From Piscibacillus sp052246295 (GTDB lineage: Bacteria > Bacillota > Bacilli > Bacillales > Alkalibacillaceae): a stretch of 64,000 bases of DNA. Both the position numbers and the translations under genes were made by a program. This document shows positions 51,832-59,904 of the stretch, piece by piece (positions within the stretch are counted from its first letter, which is position 1; the number at the start of each line of letters is the position of its first letter). The stretch lies in the NCBI GenBank assembly GCA_052246295.1, contig JBQQCO010000006.1; one strand, 5' to 3'. The notes beneath the pieces were generated by a model. It was not told the DNA's origin, did no database searches, and was given only the letters and a program-made list of their open reading frames with translations.

Positions 51832-52781
51832 TTAACTTCCTCCTTTACTTTACTCTGCAAATGTTTTGAGAATATGTCTAACTTATCTAAGTCTGATATA
51901 TCTTCTTCATACAATGGAATCTTGACTATTTCTTGGTTTTTAAACTCTTTATCCATTTGTATTAAATATTGTTTTTCAATTTGTCTTCGTTTCTCTAAGA
52001 AGGCCCCATCAGCAGTTTCAGGTAATACTTTATTAACAATTAATGTTCTAACATGTAAATGGTACTGATGTAATTGTTTAATAGCCTGTTTTGTTTCAAG
52101 AATTGGCAAACGTTCAGGAATTAACACAAAAATAAAGCCCGTCTTACCTTCATCAAGGATCACATCTCGTACAGCAGAGAACTTTTCCTTTCTCTTTTGT
52201 AAAATTTCATAAATTGGATCATCTACTGGTTCCCCATCATTTAGTAATTGAGTGTAGTTTTCATTGATTTTTTGCCGTTTCTGTAACATACCGTCTATCC
52301 ATACACTCATTAACTCAGGTAATGATAATAATCTAATCGTATGACCTGTTGGAGCTGTATCAAAAATAATTTTATCAAAACTATCTTGTTCTTCTAAAAT
52401 AATTGAAATTAATCGATCAAATAATGCGGCTTCTTCTGCTCCAGGCGATGCTGCAGCCAAGTCAATTTGACGATTGACTTCATCAACCAATTTCGTTTTA
52501 ACTAGACCCTGTAAATTACTTTTCACTTGATCCATATATCGTTCCGTTTCTTTAGTTGAATTAATCTCAATCCCCCACAAATGATCATCTAATTGTGTTT
52601 TTTCATGTGTTAAAGGTTTGTGAAAAATATCTCCTAAATTATGAGCAGGGTCTGTTGAGACAACTAATGTCTTCAACCCTTCTTTAGCACAAGCTAGAGC
52701 TAGTGCCGCTGAAGAAGTAGATTTTCCAACTCCACCCTTACCTCCGACAAAAATAACTTTTTGGTTTACTAATTCATTCAT
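51828..52781 (-). CDS. ArsA/Get3-family ATPase
   Basis: A 317-residue single-unit ATPase. It has a deviant Walker A GGKGGVGKSTS (residues 13-23), switch I VVSTDPAHNLGDIF, and DTAPTGHTIRLLSLPELM. ArsA proteins power the ArsB efflux pump for arsenite; Get3 delivers tail-anchored proteins. Neither ArsB nor an ArsR gene is adjacent, so pump function is uncertain. Upstream lie a cory-CC-star-type protein and a candidate selenoprotein, both ending or starting in paired Cys/Sec, which suggests soft-metal or redox handling. Confidence 0.92.
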   Translation of the reverse strand: MNELVNQKVIFVGGKGGVGKSTSSAALALACAKEGLKTLVVSTDPAHNLGDIFHKPLTHEKTQLDDHLWGIEINSTKETERYMDQVKSNLQGLVKTKLVDEVNRQIDLAAASPGAEEAALFDRLISIILEEQDSFDKIIFDTAPTGHTIRLLSLPELMSVWIDGMLQKRQKINENYTQLLNDGEPVDDPIYEILQKRKEKFSAVRDVILDEGKTGFIFVLIPERLPILETKQAIKQLHQYHLHVRTLIVNKVLPETADGAFLEKRRQIEKQYLIQMDKEFKNQEIVKIPLYEEDISDLDKLDIFSKHLQSKVKEEVK

Positions 52782-52796
52782 GATAACACGTCCTTT

Positions 52797-53063
52797 TTAG
52801 CAGCAACGAATTCCATCTAGTGGTGACTTTTCCATCCCCATTCTTAAGTGCCAATCATGGAATTTCTCTATAATATGCGGATATAGTTCCAACGTATAAT
52901 AAAATGCAGGGTTAGGGATTCCTAAGAGATCTGAATAAACTAAAAGTAAAAACAAATCATCCTCATCTCTTAACTCCCTAGCAATCTCTGTACGATGTGG
53001 AACACTTAACATTTCTTCATACAGTTCTATAAACCTTTTAAAAGACAGTTTCTTCATATCCAT
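52797..53063 (-). CDS. cory-CC-star family protein
   Basis: An 88-residue helical protein that ends exactly in GIRCC. MDMKKLSFKRFIELYEEMLS and LGIPNPAFYYTLELYPHIIE are what I recall of the family named for its C-terminal CC-stop, found next to ArsA-like ATPases. The two terminal cysteines may bind a metal(loid) or form a redox pair. The start is uncertain: ATG 53063 is used; GTG 53075 would overlap the upstream gene. It lies 15 bases before the ATPase gene, in one operon. Confidence 0.8.
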   Translation of the reverse strand: MDMKKLSFKRFIELYEEMLSVPHRTEIARELRDEDDLFLLLVYSDLLGIPNPAFYYTLELYPHIIEKFHDWHLRMGMEKSPLDGIRCC

Positions 53064-53067
53064 CAAG

Positions 53068-53454
53068 TTAAACACCCAATTCTGTTCGTACTTGTTTTAC
53101 TATTTTATCAAAATCCTCAGTATCTTCTAAATAATAACCATTCACAAAGATTGTATTTAGCTTAATTTTAGTAAAGAAATGCTTTAACACAACTATTAAT
53201 GAGATATAACCATTCCTGTATTGCTTTAACAAATAGGTAAAGATGCTTCCTGTATTTTTAGGGTCAACAAAATTGATTTCGATTTCTAATCCATAATAAT
53301 CTTTCCAATCTCTATAACATTCACCAAACTTATTTCTATCTCCTTCTAAATGCTCAAATTCATTAGATAAGGTGATGATCCCGTCATCACTAACTCCTCC
53401 GCATCATCCAGAACCAATAGTTTTAGCTTGTCGTATGATTAAAACATCAATCAA
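53068..53454 (-). CDS. Candidate selenoprotein with in-frame TGA (Sec-Cys motif)
   Basis: From a TTG at 53454 (or GTG 53463), behind GGGGGTGA, the frame reads MIDVLIIRQAKTIGSG, then TGA (53406-53404), then CGGVSDDGIITLSNEFEHLE, and stays open to TAA at 53070-53068: 128 residues with Sec at 17, Cys at 18. The rest (LEIEINFVDPKN, LNTIFVNGYYLEDTEDF) suggests a thioredoxin-like fold such as ArsD. A bSECIS-like hairpin starts 13 nt after TGA. The stop overlaps the region of the next gene's start. A Cys-to-stop mutation is the alternative. Homologues with CC at this place would support Sec; I recall that ArsA/cory-CC-star operons often carry a CC-motif partner, but this is unverified. Confidence 0.72.
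53372..53390 (-). promoter_or_regulatory. Bacterial SECIS-like hairpin
   Basis: On the minus strand GTGATGA-CGGGA-TCATCAC is a perfect 7-bp stem with a 5-nt loop. The stem begins 13 nt and the loop 20 nt after the in-frame TGA; the loop has G at its second and third positions. Bacterial SECIS elements have a loop about 16-37 nt after UGA and a G in the first two loop positions, so both rules are met. SelB binding is inference. Confidence 0.65.
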
Positions 53455-53477
53455 TTCAGTCACCCCCAAAGTTATGA

Positions 53478-53504
53478 AAAAGCCGCACTAATTAAAGTAC
53501 GGCT
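53478..53504 (-). terminator. Terminator after cstA
   Basis: AGCCGYACT / AGTRCGGCT (53481-53489, 53496-53504), followed on the minus strand by TTTTTCATAAC. It lies only about 15 bp before the ribosome site of the candidate selenoprotein gene, so no separate promoter fits between them. Confidence 0.8.
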
Positions 53505-53512
53505 CTGACAAT

Positions 53513-55255
53513 TTAACCTACATCTTTAAGGTCGTTATTCTTCTTCTCATCTCTTAAAACTGATATGGACGTTAAAACAATCCAAATCGCGAAAACAAAT
53601 ACGATTGCACCTAAAATAAATAATAGCCAATCGGTACTTCCAGCCCAAGGTGCCCATTGTGTAAAGACTTGTAAATACATCGCGTATAAGGTCATAACCA
53701 TTAAGAACGCCATTGGGATTAAAGCTGGTAAAATGTTACGTCCATTACGTCCTAAGTAAATGGCTAGTAATAGTAAACTAATACCTGCTAGTAACTGGTT
53801 CGATGTACCGAATAGAGGCCACAGTAAGTAACCACCTGAACCTAACCCGCGGCTATCTCCAGGTAATAGTACTAAGATTGTTGAAGATACAACTGCTAAA
53901 GTAGTTGCTGCATGTTTAGTGGTAATCGATTTAACTTTATACTCCATACCTAATTCAGCGATAATGTATCTCATTAGTCGAACTGAAGAGTCTAAAGTAG
54001 TTGCCGCAAAGCTTACAATAATTACAGCTACAATTGTGGCTGCAACAGATGCTGGAATACCTACACCTGAAGCTAAAACAGCAGCACCATCAACGAAGAC
54101 ATTTAAACCACCGCCAGCAGCATTGTAATCACTATAGAAACCTAAGAAGGCACTTTCTGAATCAAAGAACGTGACAACTGCAATAATCGCAATTAACGCA
54201 AGTAAGCCTTCTCCAATTGATCCTAAGTAACCGACAAAACGAACATCTTTTTCATTATTTAGCTGTTTTGAAGTCGTACCACTTGAAACTAATCCGTGGA
54301 AACCTGAAATCGCACCACAGGCTACTGTAATAAACAAGATTGGGAACCATGGAGTATCAGTCGCAGCAGCGTTAGTCATGGGTGCTGTTACTTCTGGTGA
54401 CGTAATAAATAATCCTAGATATAGGATTAATAAACCTAAAATTAATTGATGAGAGTTAATAAAATCTCGAGGTTGTAATAGCTTCCAAACTGGTAAAGTC
54501 GAAGCTATGTAAACATAAACCATTAGAATTACAATCCAGATTAAGAATGCTAAACTTGTTGTATCAAGCCCTAAAGCTGTTGCACCTTCTCCTCCCAGAT
54601 ATTCTCTGACATCAATTTGTAAAGCTGGAACATAACTAGTTAAAATCGCTGTACCATACATAACAGCTAAAGCCGCAAGAGACGGTAACAACATACTCCC
54701 ACTACGTTTGTAAACATGGTATCCAATCCAAATCGCTAATGGAATCTGAATAAATACCGGTAGAACACTTGAAGGGTTATTAATAAATAGATTGGCTATA
54801 ACCCATGCAAATACCGCATTTACCATCAATACTAATAATAAAATAATAAATAAGAATAAGATTTTAGCACGTTGACCAATTAATTTATTTGCCAAAGTAC
54901 CAACTGATTGTCCTTTATTTCTAACAGATAAAAATAAAGTACCTGAATCATGCACACCGGCTGCGAAAACGGTACCAAGAATTACCCATAAAAATGCTGG
55001 TAACCATCCCCAATAAACCGCGATTGCTGGTCCAACAATAGGAGCTGCACCGGCTACTGATGTGAAATGGTGTCCCCATAACACAAATTTATTTGTAGGG
55101 ACAAAATCAACTCCATCTTTAAATTCATGAGCTGGAGTTTTGTAATTTGGATCAAGTTTGTACACTTTTTCTGCGATGTACTTCGAGTAGAAACGGTATC
55201 CTATGAAAAACACAATGAAACCAATTAGAGCTAAATAAATCCCACTCAAATCCAT
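53513..55255 (-). CDS. cstA: Carbon starvation protein CstA (peptide/pyruvate transporter)
   Basis: A 580-residue, about 16-helix transporter. Family motifs: GVDFVPTNKFVLWGHHFTSVAGAAPIVGPAIA near the N-terminus, CGAISGFHGLVSSGTTSKQL, FAATTLDSSVRLMRYI and WPLFGTSNQLLA. CstA members import peptides or pyruvate when carbon runs out. The ATG at 55255 follows GGGGAGG at close range; a TTG at 55249 is an alternative. The end is basic/acidic and short. It precedes the selenoprotein operon on the same strand, from which a terminator separates it. Confidence 0.95.
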   Translation of the reverse strand: MDLSGIYLALIGFIVFFIGYRFYSKYIAEKVYKLDPNYKTPAHEFKDGVDFVPTNKFVLWGHHFTSVAGAAPIVGPAIAVYWGWLPAFLWVILGTVFAAGVHDSGTLFLSVRNKGQSVGTLANKLIGQRAKILFLFIILLLVLMVNAVFAWVIANLFINNPSSVLPVFIQIPLAIWIGYHVYKRSGSMLLPSLAALAVMYGTAILTSYVPALQIDVREYLGGEGATALGLDTTSLAFLIWIVILMVYVYIASTLPVWKLLQPRDFINSHQLILGLLILYLGLFITSPEVTAPMTNAAATDTPWFPILFITVACGAISGFHGLVSSGTTSKQLNNEKDVRFVGYLGSIGEGLLALIAIIAVVTFFDSESAFLGFYSDYNAAGGGLNVFVDGAAVLASGVGIPASVAATIVAVIIVSFAATTLDSSVRLMRYIIAELGMEYKVKSITTKHAATTLAVVSSTILVLLPGDSRGLGSGGYLLWPLFGTSNQLLAGISLLLLAIYLGRNGRNILPALIPMAFLMVMTLYAMYLQVFTQWAPWAGSTDWLLFILGAIVFVFAIWIVLTSISVLRDEKKNNDLKDVG

Positions 55256-55365
55256 TACCTCCCCTTTTTTATATTTCATAAATGATTTTAACCTTAAGTT
55301 ATCAGAATTTCAAGATAACTCAAACTAATTTGTTTTCTTCTAAATAATATTATATTTACTTACAA

Positions 55366-55396
55366 AAAATAACCTCGAATTAACGAGGTTATTTTT
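55366..55396. terminator. Terminator after pxpC
   Basis: AAAATAACCTCG / CGAGGTTATTTT (55366-55377, 55384-55395). Symmetric, with T runs on both strands; it lies 6 bp past the pxpC stop. Confidence 0.9.
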
Positions 55397-55401
55397 ATAG
55401 T

Positions 55402-56259
55402 TTATTTTAGGAATCTATTAAATTTCACTTGACCTCTGGGTGGTAGTTGAACAAACCTCCATAAATCGTCTGTGTGAATGCTACCAATAATCGGATAACC
55501 TCCTGTAGTCTGCGCATCAGCCAAAAGTACTGTTGGATGTCCATTATTAGGGATTTGAATTGTTCCAAATGTGACGGCTTCCGAGATGATATCCTTATCT
55601 TCTTTCATCTTGATTTGGCTACATCCTTCTAGTTGCGTACCCATTCGATCTCCTTGTTTGACTATGAAAGGTTCATTATAAAACTCAGAAATACTCTTAT
55701 CCTTAAACAAAGCTTCATGTGGACCTGGTATAACTCTCACTTCAACCGAAGACGTATAAGTTGGTATTTCTCTATAATCCAAACTTTTAGATTCACCCAT
55801 ATTCAGGGTGTCTTTAACCTTTATATGGTCTCCTTTTTTCAACCGTCTTCCGAAATGGGCTTTTTCATAGACAGATCTTGACCCCAAATAAATAGGTGAA
55901 TCAATTCCGCCTACTATACCTAAATAAGTCACAACACCAGCTTTTGGGGCGGAACATTGAAGCTTTTGACCTTTTAATAGTTTAATAGGCTCCCACATGG
56001 CTACTGGTGTCCCGTCTATCTCTGGCTTTACATCTGCACCTGTTAAAGCAATCCATAGATCATCTTGTGCCTTAATCTCTACTCCTCCATAAAACATTTC
56101 AATCGTTGCTTCAGTTAAACTATTTCCTAGTAAATAATTAGCTTTTTCAAAGGCATAGGCATCCATTGCACCAGAGGTCGGAACCCCATAGGCTCGATAA
56201 CCAAAACGCCCTTTATCTTGAATCGTTGTAAATAATCCGCTTTTAATCACTTCTAACAT
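55402..56259 (-). CDS. pxpC: 5-oxoprolinase subunit PxpC
   Basis: A 285-residue member of the KipA/biotin-dependent carboxyltransferase-like family. It reads MLEVIKSGLFTTIQDKGRFGYRAYGVPTSGAMD at the start and GGYPIIGSIHTDDLWRFVQL near the end. With PxpA and PxpB it cleaves 5-oxoproline to glutamate using ATP. The ATG at 56259 is preferred over 56268 for spacing. It closes the operon pxpB-pxpA-pxpC, 12 bp after pxpA. Confidence 0.94.
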   Translation of the reverse strand: MLEVIKSGLFTTIQDKGRFGYRAYGVPTSGAMDAYAFEKANYLLGNSLTEATIEMFYGGVEIKAQDDLWIALTGADVKPEIDGTPVAMWEPIKLLKGQKLQCSAPKAGVVTYLGIVGGIDSPIYLGSRSVYEKAHFGRRLKKGDHIKVKDTLNMGESKSLDYREIPTYTSSVEVRVIPGPHEALFKDKSISEFYNEPFIVKQGDRMGTQLEGCSQIKMKEDKDIISEAVTFGTIQIPNNGHPTVLLADAQTTGGYPIIGSIHTDDLWRFVQLPPRGQVKFNRFLK

Positions 56260-56271
56260 TTCTCTCATACC

Positions 56272-57027
56272 TTATTGAAAAGATTTGATTAATATACCTT
56301 GTTCTAATAAAGCTTTTCTAATCAAGCGTGCATGTTCAACTGCCTTATAAGAGTCACCGTGCAAGCAAATTGTATCCGCTTCGAGAGGAATCCATTTCCC
56401 CTCGTTAGACCATACTCTTCCTTCAGTCACAATATTTATAACTTGCTCTACAATCTCATGTTCAAGCTGTTTAACTGCATTAGACTCACTTCTAGACATT
56501 AGTAATCCTTCACTCGTATATGTCCGATCAGCAAAGGCTTCACGAATTGTCGTTAAACCAATAGCCTCTCCCGCTTCGACTAATAAACTATTACATAAAC
56601 CATATAGTTTTATATTAGAGTTAAAATCATAGACAGCACTAGCTATTGCTTCCGCTACTCGTTCATCAACACTCGCCAAATTATATAAAGCACCGTGCGG
56701 CTTTACATGTTGAACGTCAACTCCTTCAACTTTTGCAAAACCGTGAAACGCACCCAGTTGATAAATCACTAAATCATAAATCTCACTTGGAGTTAAGTCT
56801 ATTTTCCGCCTACCAAAACCTTGTAGATCTTGATAACCAGGATGAGCCCCGACTGCTACATTGTGTTGTTTTGCAAGCTTGATGACTTTACGAATGGTTG
56901 TGTAGTCCCCCGCATGGAAACCACAAGCAATATTGGCCGAACTAACAACCTTCAACAGCTCATCATCTTGTCCCAACCGATAGATTCCAAAACTCTCACC
57001 AAGGTCTGCATTTAAATCAATCTTCAT
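56272..57027 (-). CDS. pxpA: 5-oxoprolinase subunit PxpA (LamB/YcsF)
   Basis: A 251-residue LamB/YcsF-family protein beginning MKIDLNADLGESFGIYRLG, with SSANIACGFHAGDY, HPGYQDLQGFGRR and HVKPHGALYN, the catalytic/metal motifs. The ATG overlaps the end of pxpB by 11 bases. The longer frame upstream is inside pxpB and is rejected. Confidence 0.95.
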   Translation of the reverse strand: MKIDLNADLGESFGIYRLGQDDELLKVVSSANIACGFHAGDYTTIRKVIKLAKQHNVAVGAHPGYQDLQGFGRRKIDLTPSEIYDLVIYQLGAFHGFAKVEGVDVQHVKPHGALYNLASVDERVAEAIASAVYDFNSNIKLYGLCNSLLVEAGEAIGLTTIREAFADRTYTSEGLLMSRSESNAVKQLEHEIVEQVINIVTEGRVWSNEGKWIPLEADTICLHGDSYKAVEHARLIRKALLEQGILIKSFQ

Positions 57028-57730
57028 CTGACAACCACTCCCATGTCGGTTCGTAGTTCTGCTCATTGTTATAATGCTCATATTTTTCTAAATTAATTGG
57101 TTCAAATTGCAGGTAATCTCCTATATTAACTAAGAAAGGCGTAGAACGATTCATATCAAATAACCTTACCGGTGAGTGACCAATAATATTCCATCCTCCA
57201 GGTGAATCAATCGGGTACATCCCTGTTTGTTGTCCAGCTATTCCAACACTTCCCGCATCCACTTTCTTTCGAGGGGAATCTAAACGAGGTGTAGCCAACT
57301 TTTCATCCAATCCACCAAGATAAGGAAATCCAGGTAAAAAACCAATCATGTATACTAAGTATGGTGTGGAAGAGTGTATTGTTATTACTTCATCAACCGT
57401 AATGTCATTAAGTTCTGCCACTCGCTCTAAGTCCTCACCATTATAATAAACAGGGATTTTTATAAGTTTTTTACGGGAACCTTTCGTTAATTCTAAGCGT
57501 TTTAACCTATCTATTAATAACGATTTAACTTGAGAAAAATGTATTTTCCCGGAATCAAAGTACACTGTGACATTCGTATATGTTGGAACAATGTCAATCA
57601 TCCACGGAAAAGTCTCTCTCTGAAGTTTCTGATATAAAACCTTTACCCTAACATGGATTTCAGGGTCAATTTCATCACCAAAACTAACGGTTAAGCTTTC
57701 ATTGTTTAACGGATAAATAGTTACATCCAT
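57017..57730 (-). CDS. pxpB: 5-oxoprolinase subunit PxpB (KipI-like)
   Basis: A 237-residue allophanate-hydrolase-subunit-1/KipI family protein, with FPWMIDIVPTYTNVTVYFD, YLVYMIGFLPGFPYLGGLDEKLATPRLDSPRKKVDAGSVGIAG and GGWNIIGHSPVRLFD (part of each). It pairs with PxpC to phosphorylate or open 5-oxoproline. The ATG at 57730 follows GAGAGG. It starts only 13 bp after the zinc-ribbon membrane-protein gene, so the operon may begin there. Confidence 0.94.
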   Translation of the reverse strand: MDVTIYPLNNESLTVSFGDEIDPEIHVRVKVLYQKLQRETFPWMIDIVPTYTNVTVYFDSGKIHFSQVKSLLIDRLKRLELTKGSRKKLIKIPVYYNGEDLERVAELNDITVDEVITIHSSTPYLVYMIGFLPGFPYLGGLDEKLATPRLDSPRKKVDAGSVGIAGQQTGMYPIDSPGGWNIIGHSPVRLFDMNRSTPFLVNIGDYLQFEPINLEKYEHYNNEQNYEPTWEWLSDED

Positions 57731-57743
57731 ACACAATTCCTCT

Positions 57744-59294
57744 CTATTCTCTTACTTTAATCGCTCCAATTGTACTTATTATTAGACTAATAATCAACGA
57801 AGATAAAAATACAAATATACTAGAAAAACCAATGAAATATTGTTCGTCTGTTTCTTGATATAAGACATCAAAACTTAGTGAAGCTGCATAAGTTAAACCA
57901 GCCAATGTCACTGAAATTATAAGACTATATTGTAAAATGCTTACCCACTTTTCTCTTGAGGATAACTTTCTAAAAGATCTTGAGAACATATATAAGACCA
58001 AAATCATGATACCTAATATGACCCATGCATAACTTTGTAAGTTTTCAAAGCCTTGAACTAATAAATCTGTGTACAAATGTGGTTCAGATCTTTGAAGTAG
58101 TGAGTACTTAAATTGTTCGTCATTAAACATCATACTTTTAAATTCAAATGTATTAAACAAGGATAAGTTCACTAAATAAATTGCTAATTGTACAATTAGC
58201 ACCACACCTGTGACTAGTGCTGCACCTAGAATTAATTGATATGGTGACATGTCCTGAATACCTGTAACTATAAGCGTACTTAATATGATTATAGTTAATA
58301 ATATCGTCATCAACGCTAAAGATGCTTTTTTGATAGATTTAGCGAAAGATGATTGATTTGTAAATCCTTTTTTAAAAGACAATACAATCAACATAATAAT
58401 AAAGCTCATAATAAAACTCTTAATTAAAAGCCCCATTGAACCATATGCATAACTGGTTATTTGACTAACTGAACCATGATCCATTATATTTGATTGTCGA
58501 GAAAAAAGACTGATTAACCATATACTTAAACTATAAACGGTACTAAATGATATAGTATGAACAATCCAATCCTTCTCATCCGATACCTTTGCTCTAAATG
58601 CATATAGCATACTCACTAAAAATAATGAAAAACTGGCCATTAAGAAATAAAAAGCTAAACCCGGACGCATTGTAAATTCATGGAGCAGGCTTTGCTCTTC
58701 TCTAGCCTCAAATTCTTCTGAAATTGATACGTTCACTTTTCCTAAATGTCCAATCATCATAAGATCTATTGGTGAAAGTGCAGAATGCATCCTTGAAGGG
58801 CCACCTTGTTGATTCCACATTCCAGTCGCTTCAGCCTTTATATGGTTTAAATTGTCTATTAAATAACGATAACTTTGAAAGTGTTGTTGATTTTCCTCTA
58901 CATCATAAATGTTTTGATTAGTATACTGACTTTTTTCTAATAGATTGATCGTTGCAGATGAGAAAACATATAAAAAAAGAATACATAAAATGACAAAAGG
59001 AACCGCTAGAATTAATGGCCTCTTAAAGGAACGAACTTTTATTTTTTTACTTTGGATAGGTAATGGCTTATCATATTCATGGTTACTAGACAATTTCTCA
59101 AAACTTTCTCCACACACATAACAATATTGTGCTTCATTCAATTGTTCAGTGCCACAATGGTGACACTGCATATAGTTTGTTAATTTAGTAGTTAACTTTA
59201 ATAAGTTTGTTGGATTATGTAATGAATAGCCATCTTTCTGACAGTAATTAGCCTCATCTGGGTTTGGGCTCCCACACTTTGTACAATAAATCAC
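57744..59294 (-). CDS. Zinc-ribbon multi-helix membrane protein
   Basis: A 516-residue protein. Two zinc ribbons at the N-terminus (YCTKCGSPNPDEANYCQKDG, then MQCHHCGTEQLNEAQYCYVC) are followed by a helix at about residue 100, an extracytoplasmic segment (about 125-200) and then roughly eight helices. No family beyond the zinc ribbons was recognised. The start is a GTG at 59294 behind GGAGGGAG, overlapping the TGA of the gene before it, so both are co-translated. Role unknown; stress or envelope sensing is a guess. Confidence 0.78.
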   Translation of the reverse strand: MIYCTKCGSPNPDEANYCQKDGYSLHNPTNLLKLTTKLTNYMQCHHCGTEQLNEAQYCYVCGESFEKLSSNHEYDKPLPIQSKKIKVRSFKRPLILAVPFVILCILFLYVFSSATINLLEKSQYTNQNIYDVEENQQHFQSYRYLIDNLNHIKAEATGMWNQQGGPSRMHSALSPIDLMMIGHLGKVNVSISEEFEAREEQSLLHEFTMRPGLAFYFLMASFSLFLVSMLYAFRAKVSDEKDWIVHTISFSTVYSLSIWLISLFSRQSNIMDHGSVSQITSYAYGSMGLLIKSFIMSFIIMLIVLSFKKGFTNQSSFAKSIKKASLALMTILLTIIILSTLIVTGIQDMSPYQLILGAALVTGVVLIVQLAIYLVNLSLFNTFEFKSMMFNDEQFKYSLLQRSEPHLYTDLLVQGFENLQSYAWVILGIMILVLYMFSRSFRKLSSREKWVSILQYSLIISVTLAGLTYAASLSFDVLYQETDEQYFIGFSSIFVFLSSLIISLIISTIGAIKVRE

Positions 59295-59683
59295 CGGACT
59301 CCCTCCTGTTGATGAGCTAACTTTGTCCCGCATGCATAGCAAAATGCTGCCTGAGTGACGACCTCTATCCCGCATTGATTACAAGTTACAGGATCAACTT
59401 GACGCTCCTCTTTAACTTCTTTTCCACACTTAGCACAATAATGATCACTCTCATTTAGAGGATTACCGCAACTACATAAATGTCCTGTTTCATTCGACTC
59501 CTGATTTTGTAATTTAAAAATATCGTGATCTAATTCGATAATTTTTTGACCAATCTCATTAATTTCATCACTATAGATTTGGCCGATGCGATACTGATAA
59601 TAGACGTATTGTCCTAATTCTGCTAGAAGTAATGATTTATTATTCCGTAGCCGTGATAGTTCTCTTTCTATGTATTCATTCAT
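59291..59683 (-). CDS. Soluble double zinc-ribbon protein
   Basis: A 130-residue protein: an N-terminal coiled coil (MNEYIERELSRLRNNKSLLL) and two C-terminal zinc ribbons (CSCGNPLNESDHYCAKCGKE and CNQCGIEVVTQAAFCYACGT). The ribbons resemble those of the membrane protein encoded next, so the two products probably bind each other or the same partner. The ATG at 59683 follows GGGGGAGAG. Function unknown. Confidence 0.78.
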   Translation of the reverse strand: MNEYIERELSRLRNNKSLLLAELGQYVYYQYRIGQIYSDEINEIGQKIIELDHDIFKLQNQESNETGHLCSCGNPLNESDHYCAKCGKEVKEERQVDPVTCNQCGIEVVTQAAFCYACGTKLAHQQEGVR

Positions 59684-59863
59684 CGTCTCTCCCCCATTCA
59701 TAGCTTTATTTTAACATACAAAATATTCAAATAAATAAGGCAATAATGAAACTCGTAATCTAAGTAATATTCAAATGGACTTCCTCTGGCTAGTTTTACA
59801 ATTCTGTTAGATATTTCTGATTATCCTATAAGTGCTAACCATACCTATAATTTAGAAACAAAA

Positions 59864-59900
59864 AAAGGTGTAGAGCTATTTGCTCTACACCTTTAAATCA
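59864..59900 (-). terminator. Terminator after the large protease
   Basis: AAAGGTGTAGAGC / GCTCTACACCTTT (59864-59876, 59882-59894), with a T run on the minus strand, 10 bp past the stop at 59905. Confidence 0.92.
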
Positions 59901-59904
59901 AGAT

